From Myxococcales bacterium (GTDB lineage Bacteria > Myxococcota_A > Polyangia > Haliangiales > Haliangiaceae): DNA of 64,000 nucleotides. The position numbers and the translations under genes are program-made. Location of the stretch: positions 1 to 64,000 of the forward strand of contig JADJJK010000021.1 in the NCBI GenBank assembly GCA_016706545.1, written 5' to 3'. The notes under the pieces are model-generated. The model saw only the letters and a list, made by a program, of their open reading frames with translations. It had not been told where the DNA came from and made no database searches. Below are positions 23,088-39,353 of the stretch, in pieces (the first letter of the stretch is position 1; the number at the start of each line of letters is the position of its first letter).

Positions 23088-26000
23088 GTGACCGACGTTG
23101 GCGTGTCAGCCGAATCGCGACGCCTGCCGTTTACGTTCCGCGCCAAAGGCGGCGCGGGGCGGCTCCTGCTGTCACGTCAAGCCATCGGCCCCTACCTCGA
23201 TCTGGAGCGGCTGGAGCTGGAGCTGGCCCAGGTCTCCGTGGAGGAGCCCGACGACGCGCCGGCCGAGCGCTTTCAACGTCGACGCACCCAGCTCGGCAAG
23301 CTGACCCTGCGGGTCGGCCAGGACGCGCTGCGCCTGCGCATCGACGCCACCCGCCGCCAGCTCGCGGCGCTCGGGATCTCGCAGGTGCAAGCCCGGTTCT
23401 GCGATGGCTTCGTCTCCATCCGCGCGCGGGTGGCCGACGGCCTGGCGGTGGCGGATCTGTCGTTCCGCGCGCTGGTGGCGACCTCTGGCGCGCTGCTGCG
23501 GGTGATGGCGGGAGGCATCCGCGTTCATGGACACCTCCCGGTCCCCGGACCGCTGCTGGCTGACCGCGTGCTGTCCGCGCTCCTTGGCGCCAGCGACGCC
23601 GAGGGCGAGCGCCGGGCGACCCCGCGCGGCCTGGGCGATCTGGAGGTCGACCTGGTGGGCAACCTCTTGTGGCAGCTCTTGCCGCCCCACGGCTGGCGGC
23701 TGCCCAAGACCACCGGCATCGAGCTGACCTCGCTGCGCATCGCGCGGTCGGGCATCGAGATAAGCTACGCGCCGCTTGGCGCTCGCGCCGAAGCCGGCGT
23801 CGGCATCGGCGCGGCGGCGATCCAGCTCGCCGCCGCGCACGAGCTGATGCGCACCGCCGACGAGCTGTTGCGAGACGGCCAGATCGAAGACGCGATGCGC
23901 GGCTACCGGTCGCTCCTGGCCAGCGGCGGCCCCGACCAGCCGGTGGTGCTGGGGCGCCTGCTCGCGCTGGCGATCACGCGCTCGTCCTGGTTCTACGACG
24001 GCGTGGAGCTGGCGCGGCAGGCCCTGGCGCGCTGGCCACACTACGCCCCGGCGCACGCCGCGCTCGCTGGCATCTTGCTGGCGCAAGGCGACGCGCGCGA
24101 GTCCGCCAGCCACCTGCACGCGCTGGCGCGGCTGGCCAGCGGCGAGGGCGACGACGACGAGGCCGCGCTGGCCGCGCTGGCGGGCGCGCGCCTCTTGCGG
24201 ATCCTCGACCCGCGCGCCTCGACCCAGCTCTACCAGCTCGCGCTCGAGCACGATCCGGGCTCCGCCGAGGCCGCCGACGCGCTGGCCGACCGCCTCGGCG
24301 ACGAGGCGCGCTGGCCGGAGCTGGTGCGCCTGCTTCGCGCCCGCGCGGTGATCGCCCCGCCGGAGAAGGCCGCGCTGCTGCGGCTGCGGCTGGCCGAGGT
24401 GCTGGCCCACAAGCTGGGCGACGACGCCGGCGCGCAGGCCGAGGTGCTGGCGGCCCGTGAGGTCGCGCCGGCCGAGCCCGCCGTCCACGAGCTGTGGGCG
24501 ACGCTGCGGCAGGCCGCTGGTGATGCGGCGGGCGCGCGCGAGGCCTGGCAGCAGGTGATCGAGCTGGCGCAGCGCCGCGGCGAGCCTGCGGACCGCCGGC
24601 TGGAGGCGCGCGCCTTTGCGCGGCTGGGGGCGCTGGCGGAGCCCGACGAGGCGGAGGCGGCGTGGCGGCGCGCGCTGGAGCTCTCGCCGGCCGAGCCGGA
24701 GGCCATCGAGGGGCTGGCGCGCGCCCACCGAGCGCGCGGCGAACAAGCAGAGGCCATCGCGCTGTATGAGCGCGTGCGCGGCACCGGGCTGGCGATGACC
24801 ACCGCGGCGCACTTCGAGCTGGAGCTGGCCAGGTGCCTCATCGAGGTGCAGCGACTCGACGAGGCGCGCGCGGCGCTGCGCCGCGCCGCGGTGGGCCGCA
24901 GCGAGACCGCCGCGGAGGCCCACGCGCTCCTGGCCGACATCTCCGCGCTCTCTGATCCTCATCACGCCGCCGCCGAGCTAGACACCGCCATCGCCTCGCT
25001 GGTCGACCTCGCGGAGGGCGCCTTTGCATCGGAAGGACACCGCCTGTTTCGCCGCGCCGCCCAGCTCGCGGTGGTGCGCGCCGGCCTGCTGGACCGGCAG
25101 GGCGATGACTTCGCGGCGGCCGGCGACCTGCAGCGCGCGCACTACCTGTCCGCCAACCACGACGCGCAGGTGGCGCGGCAGGCGGCGCGGGCCTTGCTGG
25201 AGCGCAGCGGCGATGACGCCGCCGCCGAGCGGCGCTGGCTCGACGCGGTGCTGGCCACCGAGCCCGCCGCGGCCGAGAAGGCCACCTTGCTCATGCGCAG
25301 CGCCGCCGCGCGGCGGCGGCAATCGCCCCCGGACGTCGCCACCGCGCTGACCGAGGCGCGTGAAGCCTCGCGGTTGTCGCCTGATCCAGAGCTGCGCAAG
25401 CGCGCCTTCGAGCTGGAGGCCGAGCTGTTGGCCGACCTCGGGAACCAGCGCGCCCGCGCCACCGCGCTGTCCTCGCTGGCCGAGCTGACCAGCAGCGACG
25501 GCGAGCGCGCCGCCGCGGAGGTCGCCGCCGCGGCAGCCTGGCTGGCCGCGGACGACGCGGCCACCGCGCTGCCCCACGCCGCCGCTGCCGCCGGCATCGC
25601 CGAGACGCCCGAGGCCGGCGTGGCGCCGGCGCTGCGCCGGCACATCCTGTCCACCTTCGGCGAGGCCGCGTGGCGCCAGCGGGCCTGGGGAGATGTCGTC
25701 CGCGCCTACACCGAGCTGATCGGCGACACGCCGCCAGGCAACGCCGAGCGCGCCGGGTACCTGCTGCGGGTCGCCTTCGCCGCCGACAAGCGCGGCGACC
25801 TGACGCTGGCGCGCGAGAGCACGCTGGCGATCCTCGAGTCCGAGCGCCCCGCCACGCCCAGCGCGGCGCAGGCGGAGCTCCGCGGCAACGCGCTGCGGCT
25901 GCTGGCGGACCTCGCCGATCGCGCCGGCGATGGACCGGCGGCGGCGACGACCCTGGAGCGCCTGGCCTCGGTCCCCGGCGCGGAGGCCACGCCCGCGGCG

Positions 26001-29000
26001 CGGGCCGACGCGCTGTATCGCGCGGGCGAGCTGTTTCGCCGCGCCGGCGCGCAAGAGGACGCCGTGCGCTGCCTGGAGGCTGCCCTGCGGCTGGCGGACG
26101 CTCACCTGCCGGCGCTGGACTCGCTGGAGCTGGCCTGGCGCGCGCTGGGAGATCTGGAGCGGGTGGCGGTGGTGCTCGGGCGCAAGGTCGCCGCCACTCG
26201 CCAGGCCGCTCGGCAGAAGTCCTTGCTGGTCCGCCTGGGAGACCTGCAGGCGCAGCTCGGCCGCCCCGAGGTCGCGCGCGCGACCCACCGCCGCGCGCTG
26301 GACATCGATCCGAGCTGGCGTCCGTCGCTGCGCTTTCTGGCCGCGGCCGATCTTCGCGCCGGCCAGCTCGCCGCCGCGGCCCGGGCATACGCCGCGCTCG
26401 CCGGCGCGCTGGACAGCGACGCCGCCATGCCGGATCCGGAAGACGTCGAGAGCGATCGCACCGCGGCGGCGATGGCGCTGGTGGATCTCATGCCCGCGCT
26501 CGAGGACCCAACCGATCGCGCAGCGGCGCACGCGGCCCTCTTGCCCCACCGCGAGCTGCGCGAGGTCGAGGCCGCGCTGCGCGCCGCGGGCGAGCCGGCG
26601 GCGCCGCTGCCGGAGGTCGAGCGCACCGGCGAGTACGCGCCGGTGCCGGTCGCTGACAGCGAGGGTGAGCCGCCGACCTTGTCGCATCGCAGCCCCGATG
26701 GGCGCGCCACCTCGGAGCAGTTTCGCAGCACCGCGCGCGCCGCGCGGCAGCGCGGAGATCTGGCCGCCGCGCTCGCGGCGCTGGAGACCGCGCAGCACCT
26801 GGTGCCGCATGACCCCGCGCTCCTGGCAGAGCTGGTGGAGGTGGCGCAGCAGAGCGGAGATCTGGAGGCGGCCGCGCGCCACCTGCGCGCGCTGGCCAAG
26901 AGCGCGCCCACCGCCAACCGGCGCGCCGATGCGCTGATCGAGCTCGCCGACCTGTACTACGACCAGCTCGAAGATGCGCGCTCCGCGCGCGCCGCGATGC
27001 TGGAGGCGGCGGAGGCGCTGGGCGCGACCGCGCGCGGCGACGCGACCCTGCGCATGGTGGCCAACGAGGCCGCCACCCACCTGGCCTGGCACACCGTGGT
27101 CACCGCGCTCGAGCGCATCACGTTCGAGCGCCAGACCGGCTTCGATCTCACGCAGCTCGCCACCGCGCTGTGTCGCTGCGGGCGCGACGCCGCGGCGCTC
27201 ACGCTGGTGCAGTCCGCGCAAGCGCGGCTCGGCCCCGCTGGCCAGGAGCTGCTGCACAAGCTCCGCGCGGGCCAGGCCGGCAAGCGCGCCCTGGTGGCCG
27301 AGCTGGAGGCGCGCGCACGCGCCGCACACGACGAGGACGCGCAAGCGCTGTGGGCCGAGGTGGAGGCGCTCTACCGAGATGGTCTGGGCGACACCGAGGC
27401 GGCGGACCGAGCGCGTGACCGGGCGCAAGATCAAGCGCAAGATCGACCGGCTGACCTGGCGCAGGGCCCGGGGCATGACCGGGCACAAGACCTGTCAGCG
27501 GATCCCACCACCGCGAGCCCCGACGTCGGCGCCGAGCCACTGGCAGCCGCGCCGCTCGAGCTGGTCGCAGCGATGGAGGCGGCGAGAGAGACAGCACGTG
27601 CGGCGCTGGCGCGCCACGACACCGCGGACGACGCCGACGATGCTGGCCCGGACCACGCGGGCGCCGCGGGGAGCTCGAACGACGAGCTGCTCGCCGAGCC
27701 GCTTGGCGAAGTGCCGAGGCCGCCTGTCAGCGACGACGCCATCGCGATGTCCGCCGCGGGGCGGGCGCCGCGAACCAGCGCAGCCTCGGGCGCGCCCGGC
27801 GACAACGAACGAGACGGCGAGCGAGACAGCGAACAAGACAGCGAGCAAGACGGCGAGCGCCCAAGCGAGCCCCCGGCCAAAGAGCCAGCCGCGGAGTCCG
27901 CCGCGCCCCTGCCGCCCGCGCCTGTCCCTGGCGGCCTGCCCACCCAGCTGAACTCCCCGGAGCAAGCCGCACCGGTGGACGTCATGGAAGAGGACGCCGT
28001 CACCAACCGAGTGGCCAGGCCAGCAGCGCTGGCCGAGGTCGCGGCGAAAGTGGCCGCGACCACCTTCGACCGCGCGCCCGCGGCCCAGCTCCTGGTGCCG
28101 GGGCCACGCGCGCTGGCCCGCGGCGGCGTCGCCGAGGAGCTGGATGACCAGGCGGTCACCGGACGGTTCGCCCGCGCGCCCCAGGCTGACGACAGCGCGC
28201 AACCTGCGGCGCCGCCGGCTGGTCCCGGCGCGACCCGCCAGGCCGATCTGCTGGCCGCGACCGTCGAGCTGGCGGCGCGTGGACGAGCGCGCACCATCAC
28301 CTCCGCCCTGGCCGCGGTCACCCGCGAAGCCGCACCCGCGGCGCAGCGCGACGAGGCGCAGGGCTCGGCGCCAGCAGATCGCCGCGAGCGCGCCGCAGCC
28401 AAGGCCGCGCCACGGCGGCCCGGACGCGCACCGGTGGATCCTGCCGCCGAGGCGCGCCGCGAGGCCAGCTCGCTGTTTCGCCTGGCCAACGGCGAGCTGG
28501 CGCGCGGCCGGCTGGAGGCCGCCACCACCTTGCTCTCGCGCGCGTATCGCCTCGATCCCAGCTACGCCCCGCTGCTGATGCCGCTGGCGGACCGCATGGC
28601 AGCGAGCGGCGATGTGCCAGCGTCGTACCGCTTGTTCCTCGAGGCCGCCGCCAACCCCGAGCTGTCCCGCGACCGGCGCCGGTGGGCGCACGCGCGCGCG
28701 GAGTCACTGCAAGCGCTGCACCCGGAGCTGCCGAGCCTGCCTCCCCCTCCAGATAGCGCCGCTGGCACCAGAGACCAGACGCCGAGCGCCGACCTGGCGC
28801 CGCTCGAGGCCGCCGCCGCCGAGCCAGCGGAGGACACGCCTCCGCAGATGGAAGAGCCCGGTGGGCCCGCCAGCACGCGGCCCAGTGACGCCAGCGCCAG
28901 CGACGACAGCGCGCGGCCCAGTGACGCCAGCGACGCCAGCGCCAGCGATGCCAGCGCCAGCGACGCCAGCGCCAGCGACGCCAGCAGCAGTGACGTCAGC

Positions 29001-31697
29001 GCCAGCAGCGTCGCCGACGGCGACGCCGCCCGTCCCGACGACGCTGTCGATCTTGTCGCCGCAGCAGCCGTCCCCGCCGCAGCAGCCCGCAGCCGCAGCC
29101 GTCCCCGCCGCAGCAGCCGTCCCCGCCGCCCCACCCGTACCCGCAGCCGCAGCAGCCGTCCCCGCCGCAGCAGCCGCCGTCCCCGCCGCCCCACCCGTCG
29201 CCGCAGCCACCCGTGACCGCGCCCCCGCGCGCGCGGCGTCCGCAGAGCCGCTCACCGCGGTACTCGATCTGCTCGACGCCGGGAACCTGCCGCAGGCGAT
29301 CGCGGCGGCCGAGCGCGCCGCCGCGGAGTCCGAGGCCGACGATCTCACCGCGCTCGAGCTCCTGGAGGATCTGTATCTCGAGATCGGCGACGGGGCCGCG
29401 GCCTCCGAGGCCATCGGACGTCAGCTCATGATGACCGAAGATCCGCTGTTGCGCGCCACGCTGTGGCGACGCAGGGCCCGGGTCTACCGCGAGCTTGGCC
29501 GGGAGCAGCAGGCCTATCGCTGCCTCAAGGAGGCGCACGCCTGCGCCCCAAACGACGCAGATCATGCGTACGAGCTGCGCTGCGCCGCCATGGCGCGGCG
29601 CGACTGGGCCGAGGTCATCCCCTTGCTCGAGCGCGAGATCGAGGCGGCCAGCACGGACCGCGACCGCGCCGCGCTGCACTTCGAGCTCGGCCTGGTGTTC
29701 GACGAGCGGCTCAACGAGGCCGAGCGAGCTATCGAGCACTACGAGCACGCGCTCGCGCTCGATCCAACGATCCCCGCGATCGATCTGCCCCTGGCCCGCC
29801 GGTACGAGAGCCAGGGCCGGCACCGCGAGGCCGCGTTGCACTTCGAGGCCGCCGAGCGCAAGCTGTCACCGCGGCAAAGCCTGGCGGCGCCGCAGGTGCT
29901 GTCGCTCGACGACGACGCGGGCCCCGCCGAGCCTGCCGCGCCCGCCCCCGCCGCCCCCGCCGCCCCCGAGCGCACGCCCGCCCCGCGCCCGTTCCTCCCG
30001 CTCCGGCCGCCGGCCCAGATGACGGCTGGGACGATCCGCCGATGCTCGCCAGCTCCGACGAGCCCTCGGCGGTGGCCGCGGCCCCGACGACCCGCGCGCC
30101 GACCACGGCGGCTGCCCCGACCAGCGCACCGGGCTCCTTCGGGGAGGACCGCTCGGACCTGCAGCAAACCGTGCTGCCGCGTCCGCCCGCCGAAGCCGAG
30201 CCCCCGCCGTCTCCCGCGGTTGGCCGGCGCACCTCGAAGCGCTTTCCGCTGGTCGACGCCTCGGTCGCCGCGCTGGAGCCAGCCTTCGAGCCAGAGCTGC
30301 CCGAGCTGGCCGCGGCGGCGCCGCCCACCATCCCCGAGCTGGAGCGCGCGCTCGACGAGGTCAAGGAGACCGGCGAGCGCAGCGACGTGGTGACCGCCGC
30401 CCGCCGCCTGTGGCAGCACTGCCCTGGACACGGCGCAGCCTTCGCCGCGCTGGCCAGTGAGCACAAGCTCAACGGCGATCTGGACGCGCTGGTCGAGCTG
30501 ACCGCGGTCCGCGCCGCCATGACCACCGAGAGCGGCGAGCGCGCGGATCTCTGGATCGAGGTGGCGCGGCTCGCCGAGGTCCTCGGCGAAGATCACCAGG
30601 CCGCCCGCGCCTTCGACCTGGCGCTGATCGAAGATCCCGCCAGCGCGGTCGCGCTCGACGCGCGAGCGGGGCTCGCCTTCCGGCTCGGCGACTTCGCCAC
30701 CGCCGAGATGATCTACCGCGACATCGAAGCGGCGGATTCGATGCTGGCGCCAGACGAGCTGCTGCTCCGGCGATCGATCATCGCCGAGCACCTCGATCGC
30801 GGCGAAGACGCGCTCACCTACGCCCAGGCCGCGGCGGCCGCCGCGCCAGGACGCATCGAGCTGCAGCGGCGGGTCCAGGAGCTGGCGACCCGAGCCGGCG
30901 ATCTCGCCACCGCCTTGCCCGCCGCGCGCGCGGTGATGGCGCTGGTGCCCGCGGACCAGGAGGACGAGGTGCTCGCCAGCCACTTCTCGCTGGTGGGGCT
31001 GCTCCACGCCATCGGCGACCACGCCGGGGCCATCGCCAACCTCGAGCGCCTGCGCCGAGATCACCCGCACAGCCGCGAGGTGATCGCGGCGCTCGCCTCC
31101 GTCCAGGCCGACCGCGGTGACTGGAGCGCGGCCTGCCAGTACTTGCAGATGCTGGTGCCGCTGGCCGCCACCGCGCAGGAGCGCGCCTTGCGCTTGTTCG
31201 AGCTGGGCGAGGTGTTCCTCAACAAGGTGGGAGACCTCGAGCGCGCCGATGACGCCTTCCTGCGCGCCTCCGATCTGGACCCCGGCTGCGTGCCGGCGCT
31301 GCGCCGGTTGATCGACAGCTACTGGCGAGCCGATCAGATCGGCCTCTTGCTCGACATCGCCACGGACCTGGTCGCGCGCGGCGCCTTGCTCGAGCCAGAG
31401 ATGGATCCCGCCTCCCTGGCCCGCGCCGCCGTGGTCGCCGCCATCGCGGAGGACTACCCGCTGGCGGTGCAGGTGCTCGGCGCCCTGGGCGCCGACGCGG
31501 CGGCAGCGATCGCCTCCATCTTGATCGAGCTGGTGGGCCGCACGCAGAAGCTGAACCTCGGCAACGCCTGCCGCGCGCTGCGCGTGCTGCACGACCAGGG
31601 CGTGGCAGATCTGGGCGCCATCACCGCCATGGCCGAGCATCCGGCGGTGCGCAAGGCGCTGCAGCAAGCCAGCGCAGCGCTGACCGCTTCAACATAG
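23088..31697 (+). CDS. Giant tetratricopeptide-repeat protein (~2,870 residues), two compensating frameshifts here
   Basis: The GTG at 23088 follows a TACGGT -10-like hexamer by 8 bases. Residues ~1-245 form a distinct N-terminal domain without TPRs. From about residue 255 to 1430 the protein is a run of TPR-type helices (patterns of A-x-Y/L-x-A, DPG/DPS turns). Then come ~450 residues of low-complexity linkers rich in Asp/Arg/Gln, Ser/Pro/Glu and Ala, another TPR segment, a Ser/Asp/Ala repeat and Ala/Pro repeats, and a final TPR block ending at 31697. The frame moves at about 29088 (extra base in AGCAGCCCGCAG) and back between 29990 and 30020, so a 29214-29216 stop is probably artefactual. 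No signal peptide. Likely a large scaffold; related huge TPR proteins are common in myxobacteria. Function unknown. Confidence 0.75.
28886..29010 (+). repeat. Ser/Asp/Ala-coding 15-bp tandem repeat inside the TPR giant
   Basis: Units of GACGCCAGCGCCAGC and shortened versions encode ASASD and SDASA steps, about eight copies. A second array just downstream (about 29055-29210), with 18-base units encoding AAAVP, is where the reading frame slips. Arrays of this kind are prone both to true length change and to assembly error. Confidence 0.75.
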
Positions 31698-31795
31698 ATC
31701 CGCCGCTGCCTGGGCGCCAGGGGTCGCGCGCCTGGCGCCGCGCGGCCGCAGATCGCCGCAACCGCTCGGCCTTCTCTCCTCACAACCGGAGGCCG

Positions 31796-31823
31796 TTGAC
31801 GACATCGTGATCGTGCCTACGTT
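31796..31823 (+). promoter_or_regulatory. Candidate clpB promoter
   Basis: TTGACG (31796-31801), 16 bases, TACGTT (31818-31823), with the clpB ATG eight bases later. It looks like a housekeeping-type promoter giving a leaderless message. No CIRCE element or sigma-32-type -10 (CCCCAT) is seen in the 134 bases after the TPR gene. Confidence 0.5.
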
Positions 31824-31831
31824 GGCGTCCG

Positions 31832-34429
<2,598 letters not shown>

Positions 34430-34551
34430 AGCGCGGCCCAGATCACAACCCTGACCAGCGGAAAGACCCGCCACGTCCCCTCGCCCTCCCCACGTAATCC
34501 GCACGCCAACAGCTCCCGGTCCCTGGGGTCAGGAGCAAGCCGGAGCAAGCC

Positions 34552-35340
34552 GTGACCACCGACTTTGACCCCAGCAAGGACTACTACAAGGCGCTCGGCG
34601 TCGCGCCCACCGCGACCGCCGACGAGATCAAGAAGGCGTACCGTCGCCTGGCCAAGCAATGCCACCCTGACTCCACCGGCGGCGACAAAGCCAAGGAGTC
34701 GAGGTTCAAGGAGATCTCCGCTGCCTATGACGTGCTGGGCACGGCCAAGAAGCGCCAGCAGTACGACGCAGTGCGTGCAAGCGGCGGCCGCTTCGGCGGC
34801 ATGGGACCTGGCGGCGCCGGTGGCATGGCGGGCTTCGATCCGCGCGCGACTGGCGCGCCGTGGGACCTGGGCGATCTCTTCGCCCAGCACTTCTCAGGGG
34901 CGAGCACGAGCGCAGGCGCCAGAGGCCCTCGCGTCCGGGTCGAGCATTTCGATTTCGGGGACTTCGGCGAACAGCGCCGACGGCCAGACTCGGCCTCCGA
35001 CGCCGATTTCGAGAGCACCGTGCGCGCCGCGGACGGGAGCTGGCTCAAGGTCACCGGCGCCGACGTCCACTCCGATGTGCGCGTCCCCTTCGATCGCGCC
35101 ATCCTCGGTACGGTGGCAACCGTTGCCACCATCGATGGTAAGGCGGAAGTCAAGATCCCGCCCGGGTCCTCCAGCGGCAAGAAGCTGCGCCTGCGAGGGA
35201 AGGGGCGAACCGAAGGCGGGCGGGTCGGAGACCACTACATCACCGTCCATATCGACGTTCCTAGTGACCTCGATGAAGACGCGCAAAAACTGCTGGTGCA
35301 GCTAGTAACTCGGCTGCGCAAGCGCGGGCGCGACGCCTGA
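34552..35340 (+). CDS. CbpA-like DnaJ-family co-chaperone without zinc domain
   Basis: 262 residues from a GTG at 34552. The J-domain (residues ~7-70, DYYKALGVAPTATADEIKKAYRRLAKQCHPDSTGGD) contains the HPD tripeptide needed to stimulate DnaK ATPase. A Gly/Met-rich linker follows (GGMGPGGAGGMAG), then a substrate-binding C-terminal domain with the family phrase VRVPFDRAILGTVATVATIDGKAEVKIPPGSSSGKKLRLRGKG. The four CxxCxGxG repeats of classic DnaJ are missing, as in CbpA, and only one C-terminal beta-domain seems present, so it is shorter than CbpA. It lies 122 bases after clpB and 26 before lon. Confidence 0.9.
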   Translation: MTTDFDPSKDYYKALGVAPTATADEIKKAYRRLAKQCHPDSTGGDKAKESRFKEISAAYDVLGTAKKRQQYDAVRASGGRFGGMGPGGAGGMAGFDPRATGAPWDLGDLFAQHFSGASTSAGARGPRVRVEHFDFGDFGEQRRRPDSASDADFESTVRAADGSWLKVTGADVHSDVRVPFDRAILGTVATVATIDGKAEVKIPPGSSSGKKLRLRGKGRTEGGRVGDHYITVHIDVPSDLDEDAQKLLVQLVTRLRKRGRDA

Positions 35341-35366
35341 AACCAACGTATGCTCCGAGGAAGCGC

Positions 35367-37907
<2,541 letters not shown>

Positions 37908-38033
37908 CGGCCCCTGGCGCCGCGGCCTCGGCGAACGTGTACGCCGAGGGCCCGGCGCCCCCACTTCGTTGTCACCTGGCTGACCGCGGGCGCCACAACG
38001 GCTGACCGCGGGCGCCACCTGGCGGGTTGGCCC

Positions 38034-38061
38034 TTGCGCGGGGCCAGCACGCGGCTAGCTT
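38034..38061 (+). promoter_or_regulatory. Candidate promoter for the epimerase gene
   Basis: TTGCGC (38034-38039), 16 bases, TAGCTT (38056-38061); the ATG at 38070 follows after eight bases. This matches the leaderless arrangement seen for several other genes in the window and supports the chosen start. Confidence 0.45.
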
Positions 38062-38069
38062 GGCCGTCC

Positions 38070-39134
38070 ATGTCCGCCCCTGCAGCTTCCCAGACCGTCC
38101 TCGTCACCGGAGCCTCTGGCTTCATCGCCCAGCACACGATCCTGCAGCTCTTGCAGGCAGGCTTTCGCGTGCGCGGCACGCTGCGCTCGCTGGCCAAGGA
38201 GCCAGAGGTGCGCAAGGTCCTCGGCGACAACCTGCCCGCTGGCGCCTCGCTTGACCGACTGGAGCTGGTGGCCGCCGAGCTGACCCGCGACGACGGGTGG
38301 GAAGCGGCCGTGCGCGGCTGCCGCTTCGTCGTCCACATGGCCTCGCCCCTGCCCAGCACGCCGCCAGCGCACGAGGACGACCTGATAAAGCCGGCGCGCG
38401 ACGGCGCGGTGCGCGTGCTGACCGCCGCCGCCGCGGCGCGCGCCGCCGGCGACGGCCCGACCCGCGTGGTGATGACCTCGTCGGTCGCCGCCGTGCTGTA
38501 CGGCCACGCGCGCGACGGCAGCAAGGTGTACGACGAGCGAGACTGGAGCGAGCTGACGCCGCTCGTCGGGGCGTACGAGAAGAGCAAGACCATCGCCGAG
38601 CGCGCCGCCTGGGAGCTGGTGGGCAAGCTGCCCGCGGACCAGCGCTTCGAGTTCTGCACCATCAACCCGGGGCTGGTCCTTGGCCCCATCCTCAGCGCAG
38701 ACGTCAACACCTCCGCGGAGCTGGTGCGCAAGCTGCTCAAGCGCGAGCTGCCGGGGTGCCCCAACGTCGGCTGGGCCATGGTGGACGTGCGCGACGTCGC
38801 CGCCGCGCACGTGGCCGCGCTCACCGCCCCCGAGGCGCCCGGCAAGCGGTTCATCGCCGCCATCGAGCACGCCTCGATGCTGGACGTGGCCACGATCCTC
38901 GCCGACAAGTACGCCGCGCGCGGCTATCGCGTCCCGACCGGCAAGATCCCAGGCTGGCTGATGAAGGTCGTCTCGCTGTGGGACAAGACCGCGCGGCTGG
39001 CGGTGCAAGAGCTCGGCCTGCGGCAGGATCTCTCCACCAAGCAAACGCGCGAGCTGCTCGACTGGAAGCCGCGTCCGCTGGCCGAGATGGTGACCGCGAT
39101 GGCCGACAGCATGATCGCGCACCGCGTGGTGTGA
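38070..39134 (+). CDS. NAD(P)-dependent epimerase/dihydroflavonol-4-reductase-type oxidoreductase
   Basis: 354-residue extended short-chain dehydrogenase. The N-terminal nucleotide-binding motif is VLVTGASGFIAQHTILQLL; the catalytic Tyr-x-x-x-Lys is YEKSK near residue 170, with the upstream Ser in VMTSSVAAV. The sequence after residue 190 (NPGLVLGPILS, DVRDVAAAHVAALT) matches the dihydroflavonol reductase/3-beta-HSD-like branch. The substrate cannot be told from sequence; bacterial members reduce aldehydes or ketones or modify nucleotide sugars. Cytosolic, no operon partner. Confidence 0.88.
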   Translation: MSAPAASQTVLVTGASGFIAQHTILQLLQAGFRVRGTLRSLAKEPEVRKVLGDNLPAGASLDRLELVAAELTRDDGWEAAVRGCRFVVHMASPLPSTPPAHEDDLIKPARDGAVRVLTAAAAARAAGDGPTRVVMTSSVAAVLYGHARDGSKVYDERDWSELTPLVGAYEKSKTIAERAAWELVGKLPADQRFEFCTINPGLVLGPILSADVNTSAELVRKLLKRELPGCPNVGWAMVDVRDVAAAHVAALTAPEAPGKRFIAAIEHASMLDVATILADKYAARGYRVPTGKIPGWLMKVVSLWDKTARLAVQELGLRQDLSTKQTRELLDWKPRPLAEMVTAMADSMIAHRVV

Positions 39135-39353
39135 CGAGCGCGGGCGCGGGCGCGACGCGGCGTGGCGGCCGCCTCGGGGCCCCGACGGCAGCCCCGACCG
39201 CGACGTGTCCAGGCAGACGTGTCCCGGCCGACGTCCCCGACGGCCGGCCGTGTCCAGGCTGCCGCAGCGCCCGTGTGTCGGCAGCGCCTGGCCGCGTAAC
39301 CCGATGATGGCAAAGGCCTCACGCGCGGCATCGAGCTTGCAATTCATCAGGCC

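Noticed and set aside
39135..39353. Small gene in the gap after the epimerase
   Set aside because: Only short GC-rich frames with no start context; repeats of GACGTGTCC explain the open frame.
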